The notes under the pieces: model-generated
Database searches by the model: none
What the model saw: the letters and a program-made list of their open reading frames with translations, nothing else
Told to the model about the DNA's origin: nothing
Position numbers and translations under genes: made by a program
Shown: positions 52,060-60,992 of the stretch, in pieces
Position numbering within the stretch: position 1 is the stretch's first letter
How the letters are laid out: each line of letters begins with the position of its first letter
Origin: Phyllobacterium myrsinacearum
Lineage (GTDB): Bacteria > Pseudomonadota > Alphaproteobacteria > Rhizobiales > Rhizobiaceae
DNA: 64,000 nucleotides
Direction: 5' to 3'
Assembly (NCBI RefSeq): GCF_014138285.1
Contig: NZ_JACGXN010000005.1
Coordinates: 62,001-126,000 of the forward strand

Positions 52060-53082
52060 ATGCAGCGTGCCGTTTTAGTCGGTTGCGGAGCCATGAGCAA
52101 AGCATGGTTTGAGGCAGCCCGTGCGATTGGCGATATCGACATCGTTGGTGTCGTTGATCTGGCCAAGGAACGCGCGGAAGCGCGCATTGAAGAGTTCGCG
52201 CTGGCATCGGCAATCGCGTCCGACAATCTCTCTGATATTCTAGCGAGAACCAATCCGGATCTGCTGTTTGACATCGTTGTCCCGGCTGCGCGCCATGCGA
52301 CCGTTGCAGCCGGTCTTGAAGCAGGATGTCATGTACTTTCGGAAAAGCCGATGGCCGAAACGATGGATGAGGCAAGCGACCTTGTCAGGCGTGCCAATGC
52401 CGCGGGGCGTATCCATGCCGTTGTGCAGAACAGGCGCTACCTCGCTCAAATCCGCCGCATCCGTCAGCTCATCGCATCGGGCGCCATTGGCGATGTGACC
52501 AGTCTGCATTGTGATTTCTTTCTCGGACCGCATTTTGGCGGGTTTCGCGAAGAGATGCGGCATGTACTGTTTCTGGATATGGCGATCCATACGTTCGATG
52601 CCGCGCGCTTTCTGGCGGGCGAAACTGCCAATGCCGTTTATGCCAGAGAATGGGAGCCCGGCAATTCCTGGTACAGTCAGGGTTCATCCGCGGCCGCGAT
52701 CTTTGAATTCATCAATGGTGCAATCTTCACCTATCGCGGGAGCTGGTGTGCTGACGGTATGCGCACCAGTTGGGAAAGCGCTTGGCGCATTGTCGGCAGC
52801 AAGGGAACGATTGTCTGGGACGGGCATGATGACATACGGGCCGAAGCCGTCACGTCAGGCAAGGATGGCCTGTTTTCCGGGGTGGCCGCCGTCGAGATAC
52901 CTCCCCTTGATGCGTCCCACCGCATCGGCGGCCACCTTGGAGTCATGCAGGATTTTATCGCGTCAACCCGGGGCGGCCCTGCGCCGGAAACCGCTGGAAT
53001 TGAAAATATCAAAAGCCTCGCCATGGTGTTCGGTGCAATTCACAGCGCTGAAACCGGACGGCGTATTGAAATCACAATCTGA
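52060..53082 (+). CDS. Gfo/Idh/MocA-family oxidoreductase
   Basis: 340 residues preceded by a GGAGGAGAGGAA ribosome site. The NAD(P)-binding motif is VGCGAMSKAW at the N-terminus. The conserved EKPMAETMDEA segment (E-K-P) carries the catalytic-site Lys, and a His in FLDMAIHTFDAARFL is the usual second catalytic residue. Members oxidise or epimerise sugars and polyols such as inositols. As first gene of the operon, it probably starts breakdown of the sugar imported by the ABC system downstream. Confidence 0.9.
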   Translation: MQRAVLVGCGAMSKAWFEAARAIGDIDIVGVVDLAKERAEARIEEFALASAIASDNLSDILARTNPDLLFDIVVPAARHATVAAGLEAGCHVLSEKPMAETMDEASDLVRRANAAGRIHAVVQNRRYLAQIRRIRQLIASGAIGDVTSLHCDFFLGPHFGGFREEMRHVLFLDMAIHTFDAARFLAGETANAVYAREWEPGNSWYSQGSSAAAIFEFINGAIFTYRGSWCADGMRTSWESAWRIVGSKGTIVWDGHDDIRAEAVTSGKDGLFSGVAAVEIPPLDASHRIGGHLGVMQDFIASTRGGPAPETAGIENIKSLAMVFGAIHSAETGRRIEITI

Positions 53083-53093
53083 AGGGATTCGGA

Positions 53094-53990
53094 ATGAGCA
53101 ACCCGGCACAATCGATCCGCATTGGCACCATGGTCAGAGGCAATGCGCCGGATCCCGCCGCCTATGTCAAAAATATCCTGCCGCACGGATTTGAGAGCTT
53201 CGAGCCTTTTTTCTGGCAGGTGGTCAATAAAGACCTTCCAACACTTGCATCTCAGTTGAAGGACGCCATCGGTGACGCCGATGTAACCATGTCGACTCTT
53301 GGTATGTTTGGTAATCCGCTGGAAGATACGGAGATTGACCGCGAAACGCTCAAAGGCTGGGAGGCATTGATAGACAATGCCCATCTCTTCGGTGCCACAA
53401 CCATTGCCGGGTTCACGGGTCGTGTTCGCGGCAAGCGGATCGAAGACAGTCTGCCCCAATTCAAAAAAGTCTGGAGTGAGCTCTCGCGCCGTGCGGCGGA
53501 CAAGGGTGTGAAGCTGGCCTTTGAGAATTGCGCCATGGACGGCAATTGGGCAACAGGAGACTGGAATATTGCCCATACACCGGATGCTTGGGAAATAATC
53601 TTCAACGAAGTGCCTGCTGACAATCTCGGGCTCGAATGGGAGCCCTGTCATCAGATGGTCTATCTCATCGATCCGCTGCCGCAGATCCGAAAATGGGTGC
53701 CCAAGATTTTTCACGTGCATGGCAAGGACGCGACAATCCGTTGGGAGGTCATTCGTGAACATGGCATTTTCGGCAAGGAGAAGTTTGTGTTCATGCGCTC
53801 GCCGGGATTTGGCGATACCAATTGGACCGATGTCATATCGGAACTGCGCCTCGCCGGCTGGTCGGGATCGATCGATATCGAAGGCTGGCATGACCCGGTC
53901 TATCGCAACGATCTGGAAATGACCGGACAGGTGCATTCTCTCAATTATCTCAAACAAAGCCGTGGTGGCGATTTCGTCGCCAATCCCTGA
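53094..53990 (+). CDS. TIM-barrel sugar isomerase/epimerase (xylose isomerase-like AP endonuclease 2 superfamily)
   Basis: 298 residues, 11 nt after the oxidoreductase. Metal-site motifs are spread through the barrel: LAFENC with Glu, GLEWEPCHQM with Glu and His, KIFHVHGKDA with His, and SIDIEGWHDP with Glu. This is the pattern of sugar phosphate isomerases/epimerases related to IolE/IolI and 3-ketohexose epimerases. It most likely processes the keto sugar made by the oxidoreductase. Confidence 0.87.
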   Translation: MSNPAQSIRIGTMVRGNAPDPAAYVKNILPHGFESFEPFFWQVVNKDLPTLASQLKDAIGDADVTMSTLGMFGNPLEDTEIDRETLKGWEALIDNAHLFGATTIAGFTGRVRGKRIEDSLPQFKKVWSELSRRAADKGVKLAFENCAMDGNWATGDWNIAHTPDAWEIIFNEVPADNLGLEWEPCHQMVYLIDPLPQIRKWVPKIFHVHGKDATIRWEVIREHGIFGKEKFVFMRSPGFGDTNWTDVISELRLAGWSGSIDIEGWHDPVYRNDLEMTGQVHSLNYLKQSRGGDFVANP

Positions 53991-54112
53991 TTTCCCCGAG
54001 CGGGCCCGCATCCGGACGGGAGTTCCGGTCACGATGGAGATTAAATCCGACCAGGAAAGACGCGCCGCCAAGAAGCGCGATGCCGGGGTCGAGCAACACG
54101 AGGAGGAAGCCT

Positions 54113-55324
54113 ATGAAACGCATTTCGTATTGGATTGCCGCGGCTGCATTGATGCTATCAGGCGCAGCGGCACACGCCGAGCCGGTGACGCTTGATATGT
54201 GGACCATCGATCGGCCGGATCAATATATTTATCTTTTGAAGGACGAGTTCGAACAGGCGCATCCTGATATCAAGTTGAATGTCAAAACCGTTCAGTTCCG
54301 AGACATGGTCAATGATCTCGCGCGCGCCACTGCAACGGGTGAATCGCCGGATGTCACCTATATCGACAACCCCGAAGTGGCGCTTTTTGCTTCGCGCGGA
54401 CTGCTTCTTGATCTTTCTCCGATGCTGGCGGAGTCGAAAGTAATCAAGAAAGATGATATTTTCCCGGGGCCGCTTTCGTCCGTGACATGGGATGGCAAGA
54501 TTTATGGTGTTCCGCGCGGAGCCAATACACTGGCGCTCTACTACAATGCGGACATGTTCAAGGCCAAAGGGCTCGATCCAGACAATCCACCCAAGACGTG
54601 GGATGAGCTTTACGCTGCAGCCAAGAAGCTGAATGATCCTGCAAAGAATATTTATGGAATGGCTTTTTCTGCCGTAGCAACGGAGGAGGGCACGTTCCAG
54701 TTTCTGCCGTGGTTGCAGATGGCCGGAGGCGACTACAACAAGGTCGATACCGAGGGCGGTGTGAAAGTCCTCGAATTCTGGAGCAAGCTGCTCGACGAAA
54801 AGCTTGCCTCGCCCGATACACTCATTCGTGGGCAATATGACTCGACGGGTACGTTCAACGCCGGCAATGCAGGCATGGCGATTTCCGGACCGTGGGAGCT
54901 GCCGCGCATGACCAAGGAAGCGAAGTTCGATTTCCGCGCTGCATTGCTGCCGGTTCCGCAGGAGGGCGCCACCCGGGCTTCGGCCCTTGGCGAAGGCGAC
55001 AATGTTATTCTCGCCAACAGCAAACACCCGAAGGAAGCCTTCATCCTGCTTGAGTTTCTCTATGGTAAGATGCCGGATGTATGGAACCGTTTCGGCTTTC
55101 TGCCTGCGGCCAGGATTCAGTCCAACAATCCCAAAATACCGGCCATCTATGCCGTCTTCGAGGAAAGCATGAAATATGCGCGCAATCGCGGCCCGCATCC
55201 GGAATGGCCAAAAATCTCCAAGGCTATCTACACCGCGATACAGTCGTCACTGACGCACAAGAGCGATCCAAAGACAGCTCTGGCAACCGCACAGAAGCAG
55301 ATCGACGTGGTTCTGAAAAAGTGA
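54113..55324 (+). CDS. Extracellular sugar-binding protein, family 1
   Basis: 403 residues from the ATG at 54113, chosen because AGGAGG lies 7 nt upstream. A Sec signal ends AHA-EP near residue 24. The family-1 layout is clear (DEFEQAHPDIKLNVKTV, GVPRGANTLALYYNADMF). It delivers the substrate to the permeases that follow. The regulator and operator upstream suggest substrate-inducible expression. Confidence 0.9.
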   Translation: MKRISYWIAAAALMLSGAAAHAEPVTLDMWTIDRPDQYIYLLKDEFEQAHPDIKLNVKTVQFRDMVNDLARATATGESPDVTYIDNPEVALFASRGLLLDLSPMLAESKVIKKDDIFPGPLSSVTWDGKIYGVPRGANTLALYYNADMFKAKGLDPDNPPKTWDELYAAAKKLNDPAKNIYGMAFSAVATEEGTFQFLPWLQMAGGDYNKVDTEGGVKVLEFWSKLLDEKLASPDTLIRGQYDSTGTFNAGNAGMAISGPWELPRMTKEAKFDFRAALLPVPQEGATRASALGEGDNVILANSKHPKEAFILLEFLYGKMPDVWNRFGFLPAARIQSNNPKIPAIYAVFEESMKYARNRGPHPEWPKISKAIYTAIQSSLTHKSDPKTALATAQKQIDVVLKK

Positions 55325-55390
55325 TCGCATCTTGCCCCTGCCGTGTCCGGCGGAGGCAGATCGTCAATGCACATGGGGCGGGAGGGCACT

Positions 55391-56293
55391 ATGCAGGGCA
55401 TTATCAGGACCATCAGGGATGGGAGCGGCTTTGATATTCTGCTGCTCGGTCTGGCACTGGCTTATCTGATCGCGTTTTCGGCATTTCCGATTCTCTACAA
55501 CATCATCATGTCGTTGCAGACGGTGGACATGTTCACGATCACCTCGTTCAACCGCCCCTTTGTCGGCCTGCAGAACTACTATGATGTGATATCTCAACCG
55601 ATTGCGATGGCGGTGCTGTGGAATACGATCAAGTTCGTGGTTCTGTCGATCGTCTTCCAACTGTCGATCGGCTTTGGTCTTGCGCTGTTCTTCCAGCAGG
55701 ATTTTCCAGGAGCCACATATCTACGGGGATTGTTTCTGGCGGGCTGGATCATGCCGGCTCTCGTGGTTGGGGCGATCTGGAAATGGCTGTTCGCAGGCGA
55801 CTTCGGTGTCATCAATTATGTCCTGATGTCGCTGGGCATTGCTGATGAACGCGTCTTCTGGCTGTCCGATCCGAATGTGGCGCTGTATGCGGTCATTATT
55901 GCCAATGTCTGGCTGGGTATTCCCTTCAACATGATCCTGCTTTCCGTTGGACTTGCAAGCATTCCGCGCGATGTCTACGAGGCGGCGGAACTCGACGGCG
56001 CTGGCCCATTCGAGCGCTTCTGGTCAATCACGCTTCCCCTGATGCGGGCACAGCTGGGCGCTGTGATTTCGCTCGGGGTCATCTTTACCCTGCAGCAGTT
56101 CGATCTCATTGCGGCCCTGACGCAGGGGGGGCCTGCCGACAGCTCGAATGTCGCGCAATATTGGTCGTGGCAATTGTCCTTCCAGACCTACGAAATATCG
56201 CTGGGCAGTGCAGTTTCGGTGATGATGATCCTTTTCGTCATCGTCGTTGCTGCCGTCTATGTCCGTTCCACCCGCCACGAACACAGCTATTGA
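55391..56293 (+). CDS. Carbohydrate ABC transporter permease, MalF/UgpA type
   Basis: 300 residues from the ATG at 55391, with GGAGG 5-6 nt upstream; earlier in-frame ATGs at 55367 and 55373 lack a site. Six membrane spans are predicted, with the EAA loop YEAAELDGAGPFERFWSITLPL. It is followed by its partner permease after 11 nt. Confidence 0.92.
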   Translation: MQGIIRTIRDGSGFDILLLGLALAYLIAFSAFPILYNIIMSLQTVDMFTITSFNRPFVGLQNYYDVISQPIAMAVLWNTIKFVVLSIVFQLSIGFGLALFFQQDFPGATYLRGLFLAGWIMPALVVGAIWKWLFAGDFGVINYVLMSLGIADERVFWLSDPNVALYAVIIANVWLGIPFNMILLSVGLASIPRDVYEAAELDGAGPFERFWSITLPLMRAQLGAVISLGVIFTLQQFDLIAALTQGGPADSSNVAQYWSWQLSFQTYEISLGSAVSVMMILFVIVVAAVYVRSTRHEHSY

Positions 56294-56304
56294 GGAGAGA
56301 GCCG

Positions 56305-57117
56305 GTGAAACGTTATATTCTCCTTGCCATCGGTCTTGTGATGACGGCGATCTACCTGTTCCCGTTGTACTGGATGTATCTCACGGCCTTCAAAGGCAGT
56401 TCGGAGATTTTCCAGTATCCGCCAACATTCTGGCCGACCGATCCACAGTGGAGTTTTGTGGACGTGTGGCAAAGCCGGGGTATGGGGCGGTACCTTTGGA
56501 ACTCGCTGCTGATCGCAGTTGGAGTGACCATTCTCGTCACGTTCCTGGGGACGGGATGCGCCTACGTTCTCTCGCGTGTGCGCAATATCTGGATGGACAT
56601 GGCGCTCTTTGCCATTCTGATGATGCAGGTGCTGCCGTCGTCCCTCATGGTGACGCCGATTTTCGTCATGTTCAACCAGATCGGCCTTCTGGCAAGTCCG
56701 CGCGTGGCGGTCATTCTGGCGCAGGCGGCCAAGATGCTGCCGCTCTATATCGTGCTGTGCCGGGCCACCTTTGTGCAGGTACCGCGCGAGCTGGAAGATG
56801 CGGCGCTCGTCGACGGCTCGTCGCGCATAGGTGCGTTTTTCAACATCATGCTGCCATTGGCGCGCAACGGCATCCTGGTCACATCGGTGCTGATCTTCCT
56901 GCAATCCTTCGGCGAATATGTCTATGCCCGGTCACTGATCGCCAAGAACGAGTTGCAGGTGGCAACGGTCGGCCTGCAAACTTTCATGGGCCCTGAAGCC
57001 AATGACTGGAACGGGATCATGACTTACGCGGCCATCTACGTGACGCCTATCCTTTTCGTATTCATGTTGCTGCAACGGCGCATCGTCAGCGGTCTTACCG
57101 CCGGCGCGCTGAAATGA
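56305..57117 (+). CDS. Carbohydrate ABC transporter permease, MalG/UgpE type
   Basis: 270 residues from the GTG at 56305, preceded by GAGGAGA. The frame is open upstream across the previous gene but only this start makes a standard first membrane segment (RYILLAIGLVMTAIYLFP). The EAA loop is ELEDAALVDGSSRIGAFFNI, and the C-terminal tail is GLTAGALK. Confidence 0.92.
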   Translation: MKRYILLAIGLVMTAIYLFPLYWMYLTAFKGSSEIFQYPPTFWPTDPQWSFVDVWQSRGMGRYLWNSLLIAVGVTILVTFLGTGCAYVLSRVRNIWMDMALFAILMMQVLPSSLMVTPIFVMFNQIGLLASPRVAVILAQAAKMLPLYIVLCRATFVQVPRELEDAALVDGSSRIGAFFNIMLPLARNGILVTSVLIFLQSFGEYVYARSLIAKNELQVATVGLQTFMGPEANDWNGIMTYAAIYVTPILFVFMLLQRRIVSGLTAGALK

Positions 57118-57125
57118 GGTGAACC

Positions 57126-58199
57126 ATGCTTCAGATCGAAATCGACCACCTGAACAAGCATTATGGTGGCTTTCATGCGCTCAAAGACATCAATATAGCC
57201 ATCGAACAGGGCGCCTTTGTTGCGCTTGTGGGGCCTTCAGGCTGCGGCAAGTCCACTTTGCTGCGTACCCTTGCGGGCCTCGAAAAGACAAGTTCCGGGG
57301 ATTTACGCATCGCTGGTGAAAGCGTGGTCAACAAACCGCCGCGTGAAAGGGATGTGGCGATGGTGTTCCAGTCCTATGCGCTCTATCCGCATATGGATGT
57401 CGAGCACAATATGAACTATTCGATGCGCCTCAAGCGTCGTCCGAAGCAGGAGATTGCCGAACGTACGCGCGTAGCAGCTGAAACGCTTGGTCTGGGTGCC
57501 CTGCTTGGCCGGTTGCCGAAAGCCCTGTCTGGCGGTCAGCGCCAGCGTGTCGCCATGGGCCGCGCCATAGTGCGCAATCCGAAGGTGTTTCTTTTTGACG
57601 AACCGCTTTCCAATCTTGATGCGGCGCTGCGGGTGCATATGCGCAGCGAGATCCGAAAGCTGCACGAGCGTCTCAAGGCGACCTCGGTCTATGTAACGCA
57701 TGATCAGGTCGAGGCCATGACGATGGCCGACCATATCGTCGTTATGCGCGCCGGAGTCATCGAGCAGCAGGGCAGCCCCCTCGATCTGTACGACCGCCCG
57801 ATAAACAAGTTCGTTGCCGGTTTTATCGGTTCACCGGCAATGAACTTCATTCCTGCTTTTGTCAGCCCTGACGGCAAGAGACTGGTGCTGGAGAAGGATC
57901 AGGATCAATCGCTTGCCATTGGCCAACATGCGGCTCCGCGTATTCCTCTGCTGATGGGTTTGCGGCCCGAACATCTTTCGTTCACCGGCGAGAAAGGGAA
58001 TCTGGCGATCACGGTGGTTGTGGATGCCGTTGAATCTACGGGAAGCATGACATTTGTCACAGCGTCCATCGCGTCGCAGCAGGTGGTGGCTGCCCACAGC
58101 GGAAGACCGAGCGTGAGCAGGGGCAGTGAAATAAAGCTCTATATCGCACCAAAAAACGTTCACCTGTTTGATGCCGAAACGGAGCTTGCCATTCGCTGA
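57126..58199 (+). CDS. Carbohydrate ABC transporter ATP-binding protein, UgpC/MsmK family
   Basis: 357 residues. Walker [10 protein letters not shown], signature ALSGGQRQR, Walker B VFLFDEP and switch VTHDQVEAM are complete, followed by the MOBE domain. It lies 8 nt after the permease. It is the third UgpC-type ATPase in the window, so each of the three carbohydrate importers has its own. Confidence 0.93.
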   Translation: MLQIEIDHLNKHYGGFHALKDINIAIEQGAFVALVGPSGCGKSTLLRTLAGLEKTSSGDLRIAGESVVNKPPRERDVAMVFQSYALYPHMDVEHNMNYSMRLKRRPKQEIAERTRVAAETLGLGALLGRLPKALSGGQRQRVAMGRAIVRNPKVFLFDEPLSNLDAALRVHMRSEIRKLHERLKATSVYVTHDQVEAMTMADHIVVMRAGVIEQQGSPLDLYDRPINKFVAGFIGSPAMNFIPAFVSPDGKRLVLEKDQDQSLAIGQHAAPRIPLLMGLRPEHLSFTGEKGNLAITVVVDAVESTGSMTFVTASIASQQVVAAHSGRPSVSRGSEIKLYIAPKNVHLFDAETELAIR

Positions 58200-58281
58200 A
58201 TCGTTAGAGGCGGGATGCGTTGACAATGGACTGTGCCTGGGCAAGCTATACCGTATCCTTCATCCATCTCAGGAGCGGCCC

Positions 58282-59127
58282 ATGCCAACGACTATTGCGA
58301 TCATCGGAGCGGGGGCGATGGGAAGTGCGGTCGGGCACCGGCTGACACAGCACGGAGCACGCGTCTTGACGCTTGCCGATGGCCGCAGTGCAAAGACCGT
58401 GGCGCGCATTCGCGATGCCGGTATGGAACCTGTAGTGATCGACGAGATCGCCGCTGCCGACCTGATCCTTTCGATTGTTCCTCCCGCCGAAGCCATCGGC
58501 GTCGCTGAACTGCTAAGTCCAAAACTGCGCGATGCAAAAACGAAGTCCGCATTTATCGATTTCAATGCGATCAATCCCGCCACCATGCAGCAGATAACCT
58601 CTACTCTTGCTGGAACGGGTTGGGACGTTCTCGATGGAGCGATCATCGGCTCCCCGCCGACGGCCGAAAGTACAGGGCCGAAATTCTATGTCAGCGGCGA
58701 TCAAGCCCGGCACAGTTCCTTGCTGGAAAAACATGGTTTGAATCTGCGGTTGATGGAGGCACCTGTCGGCGCGGCATCAGCATTGAAAATGGTCTATGCG
58801 GGTCTCAACAAGGGACTGGTCGGACTTGGCGCGACAATGCTTCTTGCGGCCGCCGGATCAGGTTCCGCCGAAAGCTTACGCGGGGAGATGAACGATTCCT
58901 TGCCTGAGCTTCTCCTGCGCTTTCAGAAGTCGATCCCTGATATGTATCCAAAGGCCTATCGGTGGGTTGCCGAAATGCATGAGATAGCCGAGTTCCTTGG
59001 ACCGGACGATCCCGGATCGGCGTTATTCAAGGCGATGGCAGATGTCTTTGCCAGAATTGCCGCCGACCAGAATGCGGATGGACAGCTGGCGGCTATTCTG
59101 AACGGTGTACTTGAAAACCCGGCTTGA
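58282..59127 (+). CDS. NAD(P)-dependent dehydrogenase, 6-phosphogluconate/hydroxyisobutyrate type with DUF1932 domain
   Basis: 281 residues from the ATG at 58282, which has AGGAG 7 nt upstream. The N-terminal Rossmann motif is AIIGAGAMGSAVG. The C-terminal helical part contains the catalytic-lysine-type segment GAASALKMVYAGLNKG (A-x-x-x-K), as in the DUF1932 group of beta-hydroxyacid dehydrogenases. It closes the LacI-controlled locus and may oxidise or reduce a sugar-acid intermediate of the same pathway. Confidence 0.85.
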   Translation: MPTTIAIIGAGAMGSAVGHRLTQHGARVLTLADGRSAKTVARIRDAGMEPVVIDEIAAADLILSIVPPAEAIGVAELLSPKLRDAKTKSAFIDFNAINPATMQQITSTLAGTGWDVLDGAIIGSPPTAESTGPKFYVSGDQARHSSLLEKHGLNLRLMEAPVGAASALKMVYAGLNKGLVGLGATMLLAAAGSGSAESLRGEMNDSLPELLLRFQKSIPDMYPKAYRWVAEMHEIAEFLGPDDPGSALFKAMADVFARIAADQNADGQLAAILNGVLENPA

Positions 59128-59267
59128 TCGAACACGCAGTTCCGAACGCTGCCTGCCAGCCCAGCATATCAGGCATTAAAGCTCAAAGTAACAGGCGGCC
59201 CTTTCTCCAGCTTGGCGTAAAAAGCGCCTGTCGCCCTGTTGTCAAAATGGGTCGGCGAGTCCATAAT

Positions 59268-59282
59268 GTTGTATCATACAAC
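59268..59282. promoter_or_regulatory. Perfect 15-bp palindrome upstream of the MarR-GNAT gene
   Basis: GTTGTAT-C-ATACAAC is a perfect 7-1-7 inverted repeat ending 17 nt before the start codon. This is the size and place of a MarR-type operator, so autoregulation by the encoded MarR domain is likely. Confidence 0.6.
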
Positions 59283-59299
59283 TATATGGATTTTCATGA

Positions 59300-60292
59300 A
59301 TGACCGATTCACCGCTTCAGGCCACTGTCAGACCCATCCGTGACGCGTCACGCAGGCTCGTGCGCGAGCTCGGCTTCATGAAGCCCACCCTTGCCGGAAC
59401 GGAGTTCTCCGCTTCCGCAGTTCATGCCCTGATCGAAATTGGTGCCCGGGATTATCTGACATCAGGTGAACTGAGTGACATTCTCAATCTGGAAAAATCC
59501 AGCGTCAGCCGGATGGTGCGTAAGCTTGTCGATGCGGGCGAACTCGTCGAAAGCGTGAGTGAGACCGACAGCCGGATAAAGCCTCTGTCGTTGACCGGGA
59601 AAGGGCGGGAAACGCTGGCGGCGATTGATGCCTTCGCACAGGAGCAGGTTGTTGCTGCGCTGAACAACCTGTCCCCGAATATTCATAAAACAGTGCGGGA
59701 CGGGCTTGCGCTCTACGCCGATGCTTTGGAAGCCAGTCGAACGGGCAGCATGTCATCGGCCATGCGTCCGGTCACGATCGAGACGGGGTATCGACCGGGT
59801 GTGATCGGACGCGCAGCCGAAATGCATGCGCGTTTTTATGCGAACACGGTGGGCTTTGGGCAATTCTTCGAAAGCAAGGTTGCGTCGGGGTTGGCAGAGT
59901 TTGCCGGTCGTCTCGACAGATCCTCCAATCAATTATGGACTGCAATTGAAGATGGCAACATTGTCGGCACCGTCGTCATCGACGGGGAGGATCTTGGAAC
60001 CGGATGTGCGCATTTGCGATGGTTCATCGTGGAAGACGGGCGTCGCGGTGGTGGCCTAGGACGACGATTGCTCGACGAAGCCATATCCTTTTGCGATCAG
60101 CAGGAATTTGCGGAAATCCAGCTCTGGACATTCAAAGGATTGGATGCAGCGCGCCGGCTGTATGAAACATTCGGTTTTGTACTCGACGAGGAGTGGCCCG
60201 GTCAGCAGTGGGGATCGGAAGTCACGGAGCAACGGTTTGTCCGCAGGATCAGGGATGTCGGGCGCCGGATGCAAACGGCCGGTTTAAAATGA
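59300..60292 (+). CDS. MarR-GNAT fusion protein (HTH regulator with acetyltransferase domain)
   Basis: 330 residues. Residues about 1-150 are a MarR winged-helix domain (LTSGELSDILNLEKSSVSRMVRKLVDAGEL). Residues about 160-320 form a GNAT domain with the acetyl-CoA loop GRRGGGLGRRLLDEAI and the later LYETFGFVLDEE. Fusions of this kind combine DNA binding with acetylation of a small molecule or protein. A perfect palindrome lies directly upstream. The stop codon overlaps the start of a small ORF (ATGA). Confidence 0.88.
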   Translation: MTDSPLQATVRPIRDASRRLVRELGFMKPTLAGTEFSASAVHALIEIGARDYLTSGELSDILNLEKSSVSRMVRKLVDAGELVESVSETDSRIKPLSLTGKGRETLAAIDAFAQEQVVAALNNLSPNIHKTVRDGLALYADALEASRTGSMSSAMRPVTIETGYRPGVIGRAAEMHARFYANTVGFGQFFESKVASGLAEFAGRLDRSSNQLWTAIEDGNIVGTVVIDGEDLGTGCAHLRWFIVEDGRRGGGLGRRLLDEAISFCDQQEFAEIQLWTFKGLDAARRLYETFGFVLDEEWPGQQWGSEVTEQRFVRRIRDVGRRMQTAGLK

Positions 60293-60522
60293 AAAAAGCC
60301 CGTCCGCTGCCGAATTACTTCATGGATGGAGCGGACGCGGTGAGCCAAGAGACCAGCTGTGACAGTTTATCGGTGAGCGGATTGGTGGTTACGCCGGAAG
60401 TGATTCAGCATCATCGCCTGTACGCGCATGAGATGCGCAACATTGCGATGCGGACAACTATCGCGGCCGTCACTCGGGCATTCAGACGATTGTTTAAGAC
60501 AGCAAATTTGACAAACCAGTGA
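60289..60522 (+). CDS. Small 77-residue protein coupled to the MarR-GNAT gene
   Basis: A frame of 77 codons whose ATG overlaps the stop of the MarR-GNAT gene (ATGA). The N-terminal half is polar. The C-terminal half is a basic amphipathic helix region (HHRLYAHEMRNIAMR and AVTRAFRRLF), reminiscent of short basic proteins common in Hyphomicrobiales. An 8-bp inverted repeat CGTCCGCT/AGCGGACG (60301-60337) lies in its start. It overlaps the end of the convergent gene by 29 nt. Function unknown. Confidence 0.5.
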   Translation: MKKARPLPNYFMDGADAVSQETSCDSLSVSGLVVTPEVIQHHRLYAHEMRNIAMRTTIAAVTRAFRRLFKTANLTNQ

Positions 60523-60865
60523 AGACAAACCCGGCTCCCAGTCCTGCAAGCACGATGGTCACTGTCCAGATTGCGCCGAATTGATTGAGCGTGGCACTTT
60601 GTTTGGGGCTGTCGGTACGATAGCGGACTTCAACGCGGTCTCCGACCTTTGATCCGAAAACCAGTCCGCCCTGCGGGTATGAAACCTGTTCACCAGTCTT
60701 GGTCACGAAAGCAATCTGCGGGTGACTTCCGCCTGCGTTGAGTGCCACCACATCGCCGGGGACCACAATGCTCGATCCGAGAAAGTTGAGCGTCATTCCA
60801 GCCGATACTGCGGCGGCAATCAAAAGTACTGCCCCGATTACTGTGATAATAACCATTCTGCTCAC
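60494..60865 (-). CDS. DUF3592-like small membrane protein
   Basis: About 123 residues. A GTG at 60865 has GGGG 5-6 nt upstream; GTG 60871 and ATG 60856 are alternatives. One membrane helix is at each end (ITVIGAVLLIAAAVSAG and WTVTIVLAGLGAGFVFTG), with a beta-rich loop between (VSYPQGGLVFGSKVGDRVEVRY). This is the layout of DUF3592 proteins. Role unknown. Confidence 0.65.
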   Translation of the reverse strand: MSRMVIITVIGAVLLIAAAVSAGMTLNFLGSSIVVPGDVVALNAGGSHPQIAFVTKTGEQVSYPQGGLVFGSKVGDRVEVRYRTDSPKQSATLNQFGAIWTVTIVLAGLGAGFVFTGLSNLLS

Positions 60866-60992
60866 GAACACCCCTATCTATGCCGGAATTCGCGTGCGAC
60901 CTTGGCACAATGTCACAGGTTTGTAGTTAAAACATGTTGACTTCTTTTCTTCGGATGACAAGTCTTTTGAACATGAAAGGCGGGGGACGCAG

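Noticed and set aside
51896-52375. A 160-codon N-terminal extension of the LacI regulator
   Set aside because: It overlaps the divergent oxidoreductase gene and the operator, while a GTG with a good ribosome site begins exactly at the helix-turn-helix.
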